DNA from: an uncultured Actinomycetes bacterium
GTDB lineage: Bacteria > Actinomycetota > Coriobacteriia > Coriobacteriales > Atopobiaceae
Assembly (NCBI GenBank): GCA_900314645.1
Contig: OMWB01000009.1
Coordinates: forward strand, 1 to 64,000
Direction: 5' to 3'
DNA length: 64,000 nt
This document shows, piece by piece, positions 16,638 through 27,800 of this stretch. Below the pieces are notes generated by a model. It was not told the DNA's origin and did not search any database. It saw nothing but the letters and a program-made list of their open reading frames with translations. Within the stretch, counting starts at the first letter, position 1; each line of letters starts with the position of its first letter. A program made the position numbers and the translations under genes.

Positions 16638-18791
16638 ATGAAAAGTAGCCAACGCAATCGAAGAATGCTGACTGGTGCAGCAGCGGCGCTGATAGCAGCG
16701 CTTTTGGCGTTTGCCCCCGTGCCGGCATACGCCGAGATTGACAGCGTATCAGGCATGGATCACTGGTATCTCACCAGCGAGGCACAGGATCCGTCAGCCG
16801 ATGACGAGAGCATCGACGTGCTCGCCGTCACCGGCGCAGAGGGCGATCGCGTTTGGGTTGACGTCACCAAGAACGGTGATACCATCGCCAAGCGCTTGAT
16901 GTATCAGCTCAAGGATGCTGAGGTTGACGCAAACGGGCTGTTCGTGGGTGTCATGAGCCTGGACATCCAAAGCTTTGCCCCCGAAGATGTGTACACAATC
17001 AGCGTCTACAAAGACCGCAACGCCGATGCCGCCGTCTACACCGGCACCGTGAAGCCGGTGGTTGCCGTGTTTGACAACAACGGCGCCACCGAGAAGGTTG
17101 TCATCGCGCTGCGCACCTTGGCCGATGACGAGAATCGCGAGTTCACCATCCCCGAGCTCCTCGAGTACAAGGGCGAGACCTACGAGTACGACGGTGAGGA
17201 TGCGGGCGTCCACCAGTACAAGGTGAAGGGCAGCGCTCTCCCCGATTCCATCGAGGGCAAGGTTTCCTTCTACGAGCTGGGTGGTAGCACCACCCCGCTC
17301 AAGGTGAACACCTTCACCATCACCAAGGAAGAGGGCTCCAAGCTGGTCCCCGTTGACAACATCATCGAGGCTAACGGCAAGTATTACCGTACCCTGCAGC
17401 TGACGGGCGACGTCACGGCCAAGTACCCCGGCGTCACCGAGTTCAGCGTTATGTGCGTCGAGCTCTCCAACACTTGGGGCGACAACAACAAGCCGTTCGT
17501 CGCAAGCTTCCGCTATGTGGATGCCGACAACTACGACGCGTCTGATCCTTCGGCAGCCTCCAACCTCAAGGATGCCGACTCCGCCCTGGCGCAGCTCATC
17601 GACAAGCTGATCGTCACCAAGGACTACTCCTACGCTCCGCCTTCGTACATCTATATTAAGAACGGCGACGTCGTGGAGTACTGGGCTCTCGTGACCGACG
17701 GCGATCAGCCCGCCTCCCTCGACGAGAACAACGCCATCGTCCTTTCGCCCACGGTTGATTCCACCGACCAGAGCATCGACATCGCCTATCGCAAGATGGA
17801 CGAGACCTTCGACGCGGTGTGGACCGTGACGTGCGTTGACGCCACCAAGGGCGCCAACGAGCCTGGCCGCATCATCGACCGCCAGGTCTTCACCGTCCCG
17901 CAGGGCGAGTCCAAGACCTACACGGTTGAGGAGAAGAACGGCCTCATTCCCGTCCCCGGCACCGAGGATTCTTACACCTACACCTATGACGTCAAGAACC
18001 TCATTGCAAACACCACCATTTACTATGGCGTCAAGGGCGAGGACCCCGTTGACAACTACGACGTGACCGTCAGGTATGTCAACATCGCCAACAACGAGAC
18101 GCTGCGCTCGGACACCTACACCATCACGCCTGACTACGTGATGAACCGCACCTACCTGACCATCGCTCTCGATGACTCGTTCGTGCAGGGTGGCAACAAC
18201 TACGTGCGTCTGAGCGGCCAGGCTTCCTCCATCGACCACAACTACTACAACTACGACGTGGTCAACGGCAGCAAGCAGAAGGTCTACACCATCTGGTTCC
18301 GTGACGTGAACGATGACCTGCATGACAACACCACGGTGACCATCTACACCACCGTGTACGACGAGGTCTTTGTTGACCGTGGCGTGACTAGCACCACCGT
18401 CACCACCACTGAGGGCACCACCACCGCAGCCGCTGGCGCAGCCGCAGCTGGTGCAGCAGCCGCAGGCGCAGAAGGCGCAGCAGCGGCAGCAGCAACTCCG
18501 GGTGAAGCAACCCTCAACGCCGAGGGCGGCCTCAACGCCATCACCACCGAGGGTGGCGAGTCCACGCTCGTCCGTGACGACGGCACCGGCGTCACCACCG
18601 AGCGAATCGAGGACGAGAACACCCCGTTGGCTGGTCCGGATAACGGCGAGAACGGCACCGCTGCTACTGGCGCGTCTGCCATCTCCAGCAACGTGATGAC
18701 CATCGCCCAGGTGGCGGCAGTCGTCCTGGCGATGCTCGGCGCTCTGCTTGCGTACTTCCTGCTGAGGAAGCGTGACAAAGATGAGCAATAG
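16638..18791 (+). CDS. Secreted membrane-anchored surface protein with MucBP-like region
   Basis: A surface protein of about 717 residues. It has a signal peptide (GAAAALIAALLAFAPVPAYA), a long extracellular part of unknown beta-rich domains, MucBP-like segments (YDVTVRYVNIANNETLRSDT), an alanine-rich linker near residue 595-620, and a C-terminal membrane helix followed by RKRDKDEQ. There is no LPXTG; instead the motif ENTPLAGPD lies about 35 residues before the helix, as in the protein at 37284. The ATG at 16638 with GGGAGTGGAG before it is preferred to ATG 16584. It is the first gene of surface operon 1, and its 3' end is 43 bases before the giant adhesin start. Confidence 0.8.
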   Translation: MKSSQRNRRMLTGAAAALIAALLAFAPVPAYAEIDSVSGMDHWYLTSEAQDPSADDESIDVLAVTGAEGDRVWVDVTKNGDTIAKRLMYQLKDAEVDANGLFVGVMSLDIQSFAPEDVYTISVYKDRNADAAVYTGTVKPVVAVFDNNGATEKVVIALRTLADDENREFTIPELLEYKGETYEYDGEDAGVHQYKVKGSALPDSIEGKVSFYELGGSTTPLKVNTFTITKEEGSKLVPVDNIIEANGKYYRTLQLTGDVTAKYPGVTEFSVMCVELSNTWGDNNKPFVASFRYVDADNYDASDPSAASNLKDADSALAQLIDKLIVTKDYSYAPPSYIYIKNGDVVEYWALVTDGDQPASLDENNAIVLSPTVDSTDQSIDIAYRKMDETFDAVWTVTCVDATKGANEPGRIIDRQVFTVPQGESKTYTVEEKNGLIPVPGTEDSYTYTYDVKNLIANTTIYYGVKGEDPVDNYDVTVRYVNIANNETLRSDTYTITPDYVMNRTYLTIALDDSFVQGGNNYVRLSGQASSIDHNYYNYDVVNGSKQKVYTIWFRDVNDDLHDNTTVTIYTTVYDEVFVDRGVTSTTVTTTEGTTTAAAGAAAAGAAAAGAEGAAAAAATPGEATLNAEGGLNAITTEGGESTLVRDDGTGVTTERIEDENTPLAGPDNGENGTAATGASAISSNVMTIAQVAAVVLAMLGALLAYFLLRKRDKDEQ

Positions 18792-18834
18792 CACGAAGAA
18801 GGTAAGTTCCCACGTGAAAAATGGGGGAGATGAA

Positions 18835-21800
18835 ATGAGTAGAGTAACGTTCAGCACAGCCCAAAAACGGGCTGCCAGAGAGGCATTCAATAAGTTCTTG
18901 AGTGTCCTTCTGGTTGTGGCGATGGTCCTACAGACCTCGCCGCTGGCTTACGCGAACGCGGGCGAGAACGCTACTACCACCGACGCGGTGGTGGAGACGG
19001 TGACGCCTGACGATCCCGTAGAGCCCGAAGTAACACCCACCGAGGAGCCTGCAGCTCCCGCGGATCCCGCTCCGGTTGACCCTGAGCCCGAGCCCGTGGA
19101 GGTTGTCGAGCCCGACGAGCCCTCCGAGCCCGTGACGCCCGAGGAGCCGGCAGCAACGGTCGAGGACGAGCCCACCGATGTGACTCCCGTCGCGGATCCG
19201 GTTGTTCCTGAGAACACCGACACGACTGAGACCACCGAGACTACCGAGCCCACCGAGACCACCGAGCCCACCACGACCGCGACGCCCGATGAGCAGGAGA
19301 AGGCAACTCTCTCCGTGTACGTTGAGAACGCCACCCTCACCATCAACGGCCAGAAGCTGACCGCCGCTGGTACCGTCGAGGTGCCTGCTGGTAAGGACAT
19401 CACCTTCACTGTGACGGCCGCTAAGGGCTATGAGCTCAAGAGCGACTCCATCAAGCTGACGGTTGACGGCTCTGAGAGCGAGCTGGGCGCAAGCGGCAGC
19501 TATACGCTCTCTGCCAGCCAGGTCAAGACCGGCACTGGCATCAGCGTGGTTGCCTCCAAGCTCAACACCAAGACCGAGTATAAGTACGAGGACAAGTACG
19601 TCAGCGTGGTGGCCACGCTTGACAAGGGTTCCGCCATTCCTGATGACGCGACCCTGAGCGTCACCCCCATCACCGCCGACAGCGTCGAGTACAACTACGA
19701 CGCCTACATGAACGCCCTGAACAACACCGTTGAGGGCGAGAAGTACGACGACCAGAACACCCTTCTGTACGACGTCGCCTTCCTGTGGGTTGATCCTGAG
19801 ACCGGCAAGACCGTTGAGCTGCAGCCTGAAGAGGGCGCCGTGACGGTCAGGTTTGCCTTCAAGCAGCAGCAGCTGAGCGAGGACATCGCCGCTGGCTCTG
19901 CCGCCAACGTTGAGGTCAACCACCTCCCCCTGGTTGACTCCGCAAAGGCCGACACCACCGCTGAGTCCACCAACATCGCCGCTACCGACGTTGTTGTCGA
20001 GCCCATGGACACCGCTGTCAAGGGTACGGACAGCGTTGAGGTGCGCACTGACAGCTTCAGCGTCTTTGCCTTCAGCTACACCGTTGATTTTGCTTATGAC
20101 GGCTACACCTACAGCATGGCTGGCGAGGACGAGATTCTGCTGAGTGCCCTGCTTGCCAAGCTCGGCATCGACGTGAACGTTGCCGACGTTGCTAGCGTGA
20201 CGTTCTCCAACGCCGAGCTCATCTCTGTTGAGCAGGTTGAGGGCGACTGGAAGCTGACCAGCCTCAAGTCCTTTGACAGCAACGAGACCCTGACGGTTGA
20301 ACTGCTGAACGGCGACAAGTACATCATCACTGTGACCGACCCCGTCGCCCCTGGCGTAACGGATCTGGCTCCGTATATCACGAGCTGGGCATGGTCCTAC
20401 CATCAGCCGGACGAGACGACCTGGCATCCCCTTCCGGATGGCATGAACATCCAGAACGGCTGGTATGTGATGGCAACCGCCACCTACAGCATTCCTGAAG
20501 GCGTGGTCACGCCCACAAACCGTATGGTTCAGTACCAGAGTCCTGCTGGCTATACGATTCCTGAAGAAGTCAATGCCATTCTGCGTGACGAGGACAACAA
20601 TAGGATCGGCGTTATGCACGTCGATACAAACGGCCTCGTAACCCTCGTCTTTGATGAAGAGTTCGCGACAGGCGACTCCATTGAGGGCAACTTTAACTAT
20701 TGGGGTGTTATCGACGTCCAGACCGAAGAGAGCCCGTATCCCCTTGACTTCGGTGGGGAAGGCAACATCATCTACATCATCGTCCCCCATGGCGATCCGG
20801 AAGACATCAATATCGCGAAGACCAATAGCGGATTGACGCTTGGTAACGACGGAAACTATCACACTACGTACACAGTCGAAGTGAGTACTTCCGTAGGCAC
20901 CAGCCTTGACGACGACACTATTACCGTTGAGGATGTGGTTACGAGGTCGAATACGACCAACTATCCGTATTCGTTCACACGTCCTACTGTCGTGAAGGTT
21001 GCCGCTGACGGCACCACCGTGACTCCGGTTTCCAGTTCAAGCTATACCTATACTCCAGACGGCGACAGCTGGACGATTTCTGGCCTACCTAAGCTTGCGG
21101 CTAATGAAAAGTATAGGATTACCTACGACGCCACCATTACTGATGATCTCCATCTGGATACCGGCGTCTCCCAAACGATAACGAACAACGTTAAGGCTAC
21201 GAGTGACCAGCTGCAGGCAACTGGAAGCAACAAGCTTACTATTTCGCGTGAGATCACTAAGTCTGCTTCAAGTCCTGACGCAAACAATACCGTCACCTGG
21301 ACCGTTACCATCAACCCCAATAGGCAGAACATCGAGAACTGCACGTTCACTGACATAATGGATGGCCTATATCTGGTCAGTGACGTGACCATCAAGACTG
21401 AGCTGTCTGGCTACGATGCCCGTACCATCAAGCTTGCGGACCTGCAAGCGGAGCAAGACACCCTTAATGTTCAGCACTTTGAATACACGTTCAAGAGGGG
21501 CACAAAACCGAACTGGCCGATTTCCTCAACGACCGGTCTAGATCCTCTTACCCATCAGTTCACCATTACGTATAAGACCCGTGGTATAGGCACGAACACC
21601 GCAGGCTATAGTGTCGGTGACTTTACGTACACCATCACAAAGGGTGCCGGCGTCGTCGGCCAAGGAACGACCGTTAAGTCAGCGGCTTATACGCCAGTTG
21701 TTGAACCTGAGCTAAGTCGACTGAAGTATAGTTGGAGACCCTACTCCTTCAAGTTCGTCAAGCAGATGACGGCCAATCCCACGACGCCGTATCTCATCAC

Positions 21801-24800
21801 GGACTCCTTGGAATCAGTTACTGTAAAAGATAGCGATGGCACCGTACTCATTCAGAGTGCCCCACAGTACACCTATTTGGGCTACTATGGTCCCCATGGG
21901 CAGGATGATCCTTTGCGTGAGTACACTCCTAAGTATTACCTGAATGATAACTTCGTCATCATTACAGATGAGGGTTATTATCGCTACAACTCGAGCGTGG
22001 AAGGTAGCCATGTAAACTTCAGCCCGAGTGGTCTTAGTGGTACATGGACCCCCAGCTCTGATATGACTATCGATGTTGTCGGTTTCGATCTCAACGGTGT
22101 TGAAACAACGGATCCTACGACAAAGATCAAATCGTGGCAGATTCAGATTACCCCGCATAAGGACATGAACGTCCTGAGATGCACCACGATGAACGGAAAC
22201 AGTGGTAAGGTTTACAATTCTTACATCGACTATGCGGGATACGAGCAGTATGTTTACGAGCTAAACGCTGCCGCGAAGAACATTCTTCATTCTGGAGAAG
22301 GAAGCAGTTCTACTTCGACTGTTACCTCAGAATACAGCGCTAACTACAAGACCAGAAAGTACGGCACCTATAGGGAAAGCGTATCCAACGGACATACGTA
22401 CAAGTACATTGACTATGTCATCACGATCAACAGAGAGCAGGTCATGACTGATGACTGGTCATACCTGCTAGATCAGCGTAGTTCTGAACAATCGGGTAGC
22501 CTGGGAACTCTGGTAACCACTAGTACTTCGAAGTACAAGCCGGCAGTAAAGCTGTCAACTACGAATGGTACTGGTGGAAGCTTAAAGGCCATCGATGGTT
22601 ACTGGAACTATACGTACGATGATGCAGCGGGAACCATTCGCTTTGGCGTGCACAACATGCAGCAGCTGTATAACGTCGCTGCAAATAATGCATATCCATA
22701 TGTGAGATTCTCCTACACCATCAGGATTGACAACGATCCCTTCTGGACTGAGAGCTCTGCAAACAACCAGAAGATATACAACAATGTCGCAGGCGTTGAG
22801 GGTTACGCAGACCTTACTGCTTCTAGGTCAGTAAAAGTTAACCAGGAAACTGATGCGCTGGACAAGACTGGCCATCAGGAATATGACGAGTACGGCAATC
22901 CTGATCCGTATGTTTACTACGACGTATATGTCAACAAGGATGGATTGGATCTTGATCCTGAAAAGGACACGATCGTTCTGACCGACACGATTGATAACGA
23001 TGACATCATCTTCAAGGATGACCTGCTTAGGGTGTATCTCTATGACGATAGCCAGCCAGACAAGAAGGGCGACCCGGCTTCAGGTTGGTCATATACCTTC
23101 GATCCCGATACCAACACGCTGACACTTACTCTTAATGATGCCCAGGCATATGTCGTTACGTATGCGTATGACATCTCGTCGTTGGTCGCGCAGCTGGGCC
23201 TTGGCGCGAGCTTTAGCGTCACCAATTCTGCCGCGCTCAATGGTACGTATACCAAGGTGATTGGAAAGACTTGGCAGCTTGCTGGCGCCGGTGGATGGGC
23301 TATTCACCGCGACATCAACCTCTATAAGGTTGATAAGGACAACTTCAACGTCAAGATTGATGGTGCAACCTTCAAGCTTGAGAAGTATGCCAATGGTGCC
23401 TGGACTCAGGTTGGCGAGACGTATACGACAAACAGCGAGGGCATGTACGTCTTCGATATCGACACCGCTGGTCTTGACATCCACACGCTGTATCGTCTTA
23501 CAGAGCTAACCACGAAGGATGGTTACTACATCGTCACCGCTAATGGAAACCCGTTCACGCATGACTTCATCATTAAGGACAGGAATGAAGCTGATGACGC
23601 GGCGTTGGCGGCTACCGTCCTCCCGAGCGACTACTCGACTGCGGGTTGCATCCTGTTTAGCTACGGCGGCGGAAACATCTACTTCGAGAACGAGAAGATC
23701 GAAGAGATTGATATTCCTGTTCAGAAGAACTGGAACGACGAGAACAACAAGTACGGGACGCGTCCTGGCCAGATTGTAGTGGAGCTGCAATATAAGCTTA
23801 AGACCAGCAGTACCTGGAAGTCGTTCAATCCGGCAAAGAAGCTGACGCTCAACGCTGGCAACAACTGGAAGGGTACGTTTACAAATCTGCCCAAGAACGA
23901 TAAGAACCGCGTGGACTATCAATACCGTATCAAGGAGATCTCTAAGCCGGCAGGGTATGCTAGCGTCACATATGGCGGCAGTATTACCAGTGGACTTACC
24001 GTTATCAACAAGCTGTTTACGCCAATTAAGGCTGAGATTCCCGTCAAGAAGACGTTGAATGGTCGTCCGTGGGCAACCAACGACTCCTTCACCTTCACAC
24101 TGACTGCTGTTGACGGTGCGCCGATGCCTGACGATGCCTCCGGCAATACGGTGACCATCACCAAGAACACTAGTAACTACACGGGCTACTTCGGCGAGAT
24201 TTCCTTTGGTAAGGCTGGTACGTACAAGTACACGATTACCGAGCAGCATGCTGGCCAGACCATCAAGGGCGTCAAGTACGACTCTGCCCCTAAGAACGTA
24301 ACCATTACGGTTGTTGAGGATTCTGAGACCGGCGCGCTGAAGATTGGCTCCATTACGCCGATTGCTGACCTGACGTTCGTCAACACCTATAGCGCCACTG
24401 GCACCGCCAAGATTGAGGCCATCAAGGAGGTCACCGGTGCTGCATGGCCCGCGAATGCCAAGGCGATCTTTGAGGTGACGGCCGCGGCTAACACCCCGAT
24501 GCCCGCCAACACTCGCGTGGAGCTCACCGCCGCGGGTACTGCCGACTTTGGCAACATCACCTATAGTCTTGCTGACGCTGGCAAGACCTATATCTACACC
24601 ATCACCGAGACCCCGTCCGGGTTCGGTCAGGGCTGGACTGGCAGCGGCACGATTACCGCAACGGTCACGGTTGGCACTGACAAGGGCGATGGAACGCTGA
24701 ACGACAGCGTGGTTACCTACAACCCTGCTAACAAGACGATTGTCAATAAGTACACAGCTGCCGGTAAGGGCGAGATCCTGGTCAAGAAGAACCTGGCCGG

Positions 24801-27800
24801 CCGTACGTGGAACAACGACGACGAGTTCACCTTCACGCTGGCCGCCAAGAGCAGTGGCGCCCCGATGCCTGCGACTACTTCTATCACCATTAAGAGCACC
24901 GACACCGACTACACCAAGTCCTTCGGTGAGATTGAGTTCACGGCCGCTGGAGAGTACAAGTACACCGTGACCGAGACCCAGGGCACCGCGGGCGGCGTCA
25001 CCTACGACACCACCGCGCATGAGGTGACCATCAAGGTCAAGGACAACGGCCAGGGCCAGCACGTTGGCGACGGCACCCCGCTCGTCCAGACTGTTGAGAT
25101 TAAGAACACCTACAAGCCGGCTCCTGCTACGGGCGAGGTTAAGGTTCAGAAGACGCTTGAAGGCCGCGATTGGAAGACGAACGACAGCTTCAAGTTCACC
25201 ATCACGCCCTCGACTTCCAACCCCGACGCCGCGGCTGTTCCCGCCAAGACCGAGGTGACCATCACCAAGGATACGCCTGCCTACACCGACACCTTTGGCA
25301 GCATCACCTTCACCAAGGCTGGAACCTATGAGTACACGGTGACTGAGGAGCACGCTGGCGAGACCCTCAATGGCATCACTTACGACAGTGCACCTAAGAC
25401 CGTGACCATCGTGGTTGTTGACAACAACCATGGCCAGCTCGTTGCGAATGAGGGCGACACCCTTACCAAGACTGCCGCTTTCACCAACACCTACAAGACC
25501 GGCGGCACCGGCGAGATCAAGGTCCAGAAGACCCTGGTCGGCCGCGCTTGGACCACCGATGACTCGTTTGAGTTCACGCTGGCTCCGGTTGGCAACGCCC
25601 CGATGCCCAAGACCAGGGTGCTCACCATCACCAGCGCTGATGAGCAGACTGGCTACACCAAGTCCTTCGGCGACATTAAGTTTGAGGCTGCGGGTACCTA
25701 TAAGTACACCGTGACCGAGACGCATCACGGCGAGCGCATTGACGGCGTCGCCTATGAACCTGAGGTTAAGACCGTGACCATCACGGTCGTGGACGACGGC
25801 AACGGCGGCCTTATCGCCGCAGAGGGCAGCGCCCTTGTCCAGACCGCAGCGTTCACCAACACCTATACCGTCGACAAGGCCAACGGTGAGATTAAGGTTC
25901 AGAAGATCCTTGCGGGTCGTGAGTGGACCGACGACGACTACTTCGAGTTCAAGCTCAGCGCTGCCGCCGACACGCCGATGCCCGGTACGACCTCCATCAC
26001 CATCAAGAAGGCTGACGGTGACCAGACCAAGTCCTTCGGTAACATTGAGTTCACCAAGGCCGGTACCTACACCTACACGGTGAAGGAGACTAAGGGCACC
26101 ATCGGCGGCGTCACGTACGATGAGACCGAGCACATCGTAACCATCGTTGTCGTGGACAACGGCAAGGGTAAGCTCGTTGCCGCCGAGGGCAGTAACCTCA
26201 TCCAGACCGAGAAGGTCACGAACACCTATGGCTCTACCGGCACGGGTGAGATTAAGGTTCAGAAGACGCTCAAGGGCCGCGAGTGGACCAACGACGACGA
26301 GTTCACCTTCACGCTGGCTACCACCAACGGCGCCCCGATGCCTGCTGACACCTCCATCACCATCAGGAAGGGCGACACCGACTACACCAAGTCCTTCGGC
26401 ACCATCACCTTCACGGCTGCTGGCGAGTACAAGTACACCGTGACCGAGACCGATTCCCATGCGGGCGGCATCACCTATGACACCACCGTTCACGAGGTGA
26501 CCATCAAGGTCAAGGACGACGGTCAGGGTCATTTCGTGGGCGACGGCACCCCACTCGTCCAGACCGTTAAGATCGAGAACACCTATAAAGCGAACGGCAA
26601 GGGCACAATTGAGGTCGTGAAGAACTTCACCGGCCGCGAGTGGACCAACGACGACGAGTTCGAGTTCACGCTGACCGCGAAGACCAACGGCGCCCCGATG
26701 CCCACCAAGGACACCACGGTGACCATCACCAAGGCCGACGCTACCGAGTACAAGAAGGCCTTCGGAGAGATCGCCTACGGCCTTGCGGACGCTGGCAAGA
26801 CCTACGAGTACACCATCACCGAGACCCACAAGAGCGAGACTATCGACGGCATCACCTACGATCGCAGCGACCGTATCGCTACTGTCACGGTGACTGACAA
26901 CTTCGATGGCACTCTGAAGGTCGAGACGACGTATGGCGAGGGTGGCAACACCTTCAACAACACCTATGCTGCTTCCGGCGAAGGCGAGATCTCTGTCCAC
27001 AAGCTGCTGAACGGCCGCGACTGGACGAACGACGACGAGTTCACCTTCACCATCAGTGGTGCTAACGACGCTCCGATGCCCGCGACGAAGTCCATCACCA
27101 TCACGAAGAGGGATACGGACCAGACTAAGTCCTTCGGTAAGATCACCTTTACCAAGGCCGACACCTACACCTACACCATTACCGAGGAGCACGCTGGCGA
27201 AACCATCAATGGTGTTAAGTACGACCCGAATACCCATACGGTAATCATCAAGGCTGTCGACGACGGTAAGGGCCACATCGTCGCCGCCCAGGACAGCAAG
27301 CTCATCCAGACCACGGTTGCTACCAACACTTACGACGCAAGTGGTAACGGCACAATCGAGGTCAAGAAGAACTTCACCGGCCGCGAGTGGACCAACGACG
27401 ACGTCTTCGAGTTCACGCTGACCGCGAAGACCAACGGCGCCCCGATGCCCACCAAGGACACCACGGTGACCATCACCAAGGCCGACGCAGAGGCTGGCTA
27501 CACCAAGGCCTTCGGCGAGATCGCCTACGGCCGACCTACGAGTACACCATCACTGAGACCCACTATGGTGAGACGCTTAACGGCATCACTTACGACAGCT
27601 CTACGCGTTCCGCTTTCGCGAAGATTGCCGATGATGGTCATGGTGGCCTTGTGGTCACCGTCACCTACGGCGAAGGTGGCAACATCTTCAACAACACCTA
27701 CGACGCGAACGGCACGGGCAAGATCGAGGTCGTGAAGAACTTCACCGGCCGCGAGTGGACCAACGACGACGAGTTCGAGTTCACGCTGACCGCGAAGACC

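Noticed and set aside
16413..16652. Small minus-strand gene in the leader of surface operon 1
   Set aside because: No ribosome site, no similarity to a known family, and it overlaps the conserved leader and the start of the plus-strand gene.
23506..27276. A 1,256-codon open frame on the minus strand, and similar very long antisense frames at 27525-30734, 10421-13108 and 3422-5329
   Set aside because: They lie opposite well-supported genes, have no recognised domains and low-complexity Val/Gly/Asp-rich translations, and result from the strong GC-ending codon bias and the repeats of the sense genes.
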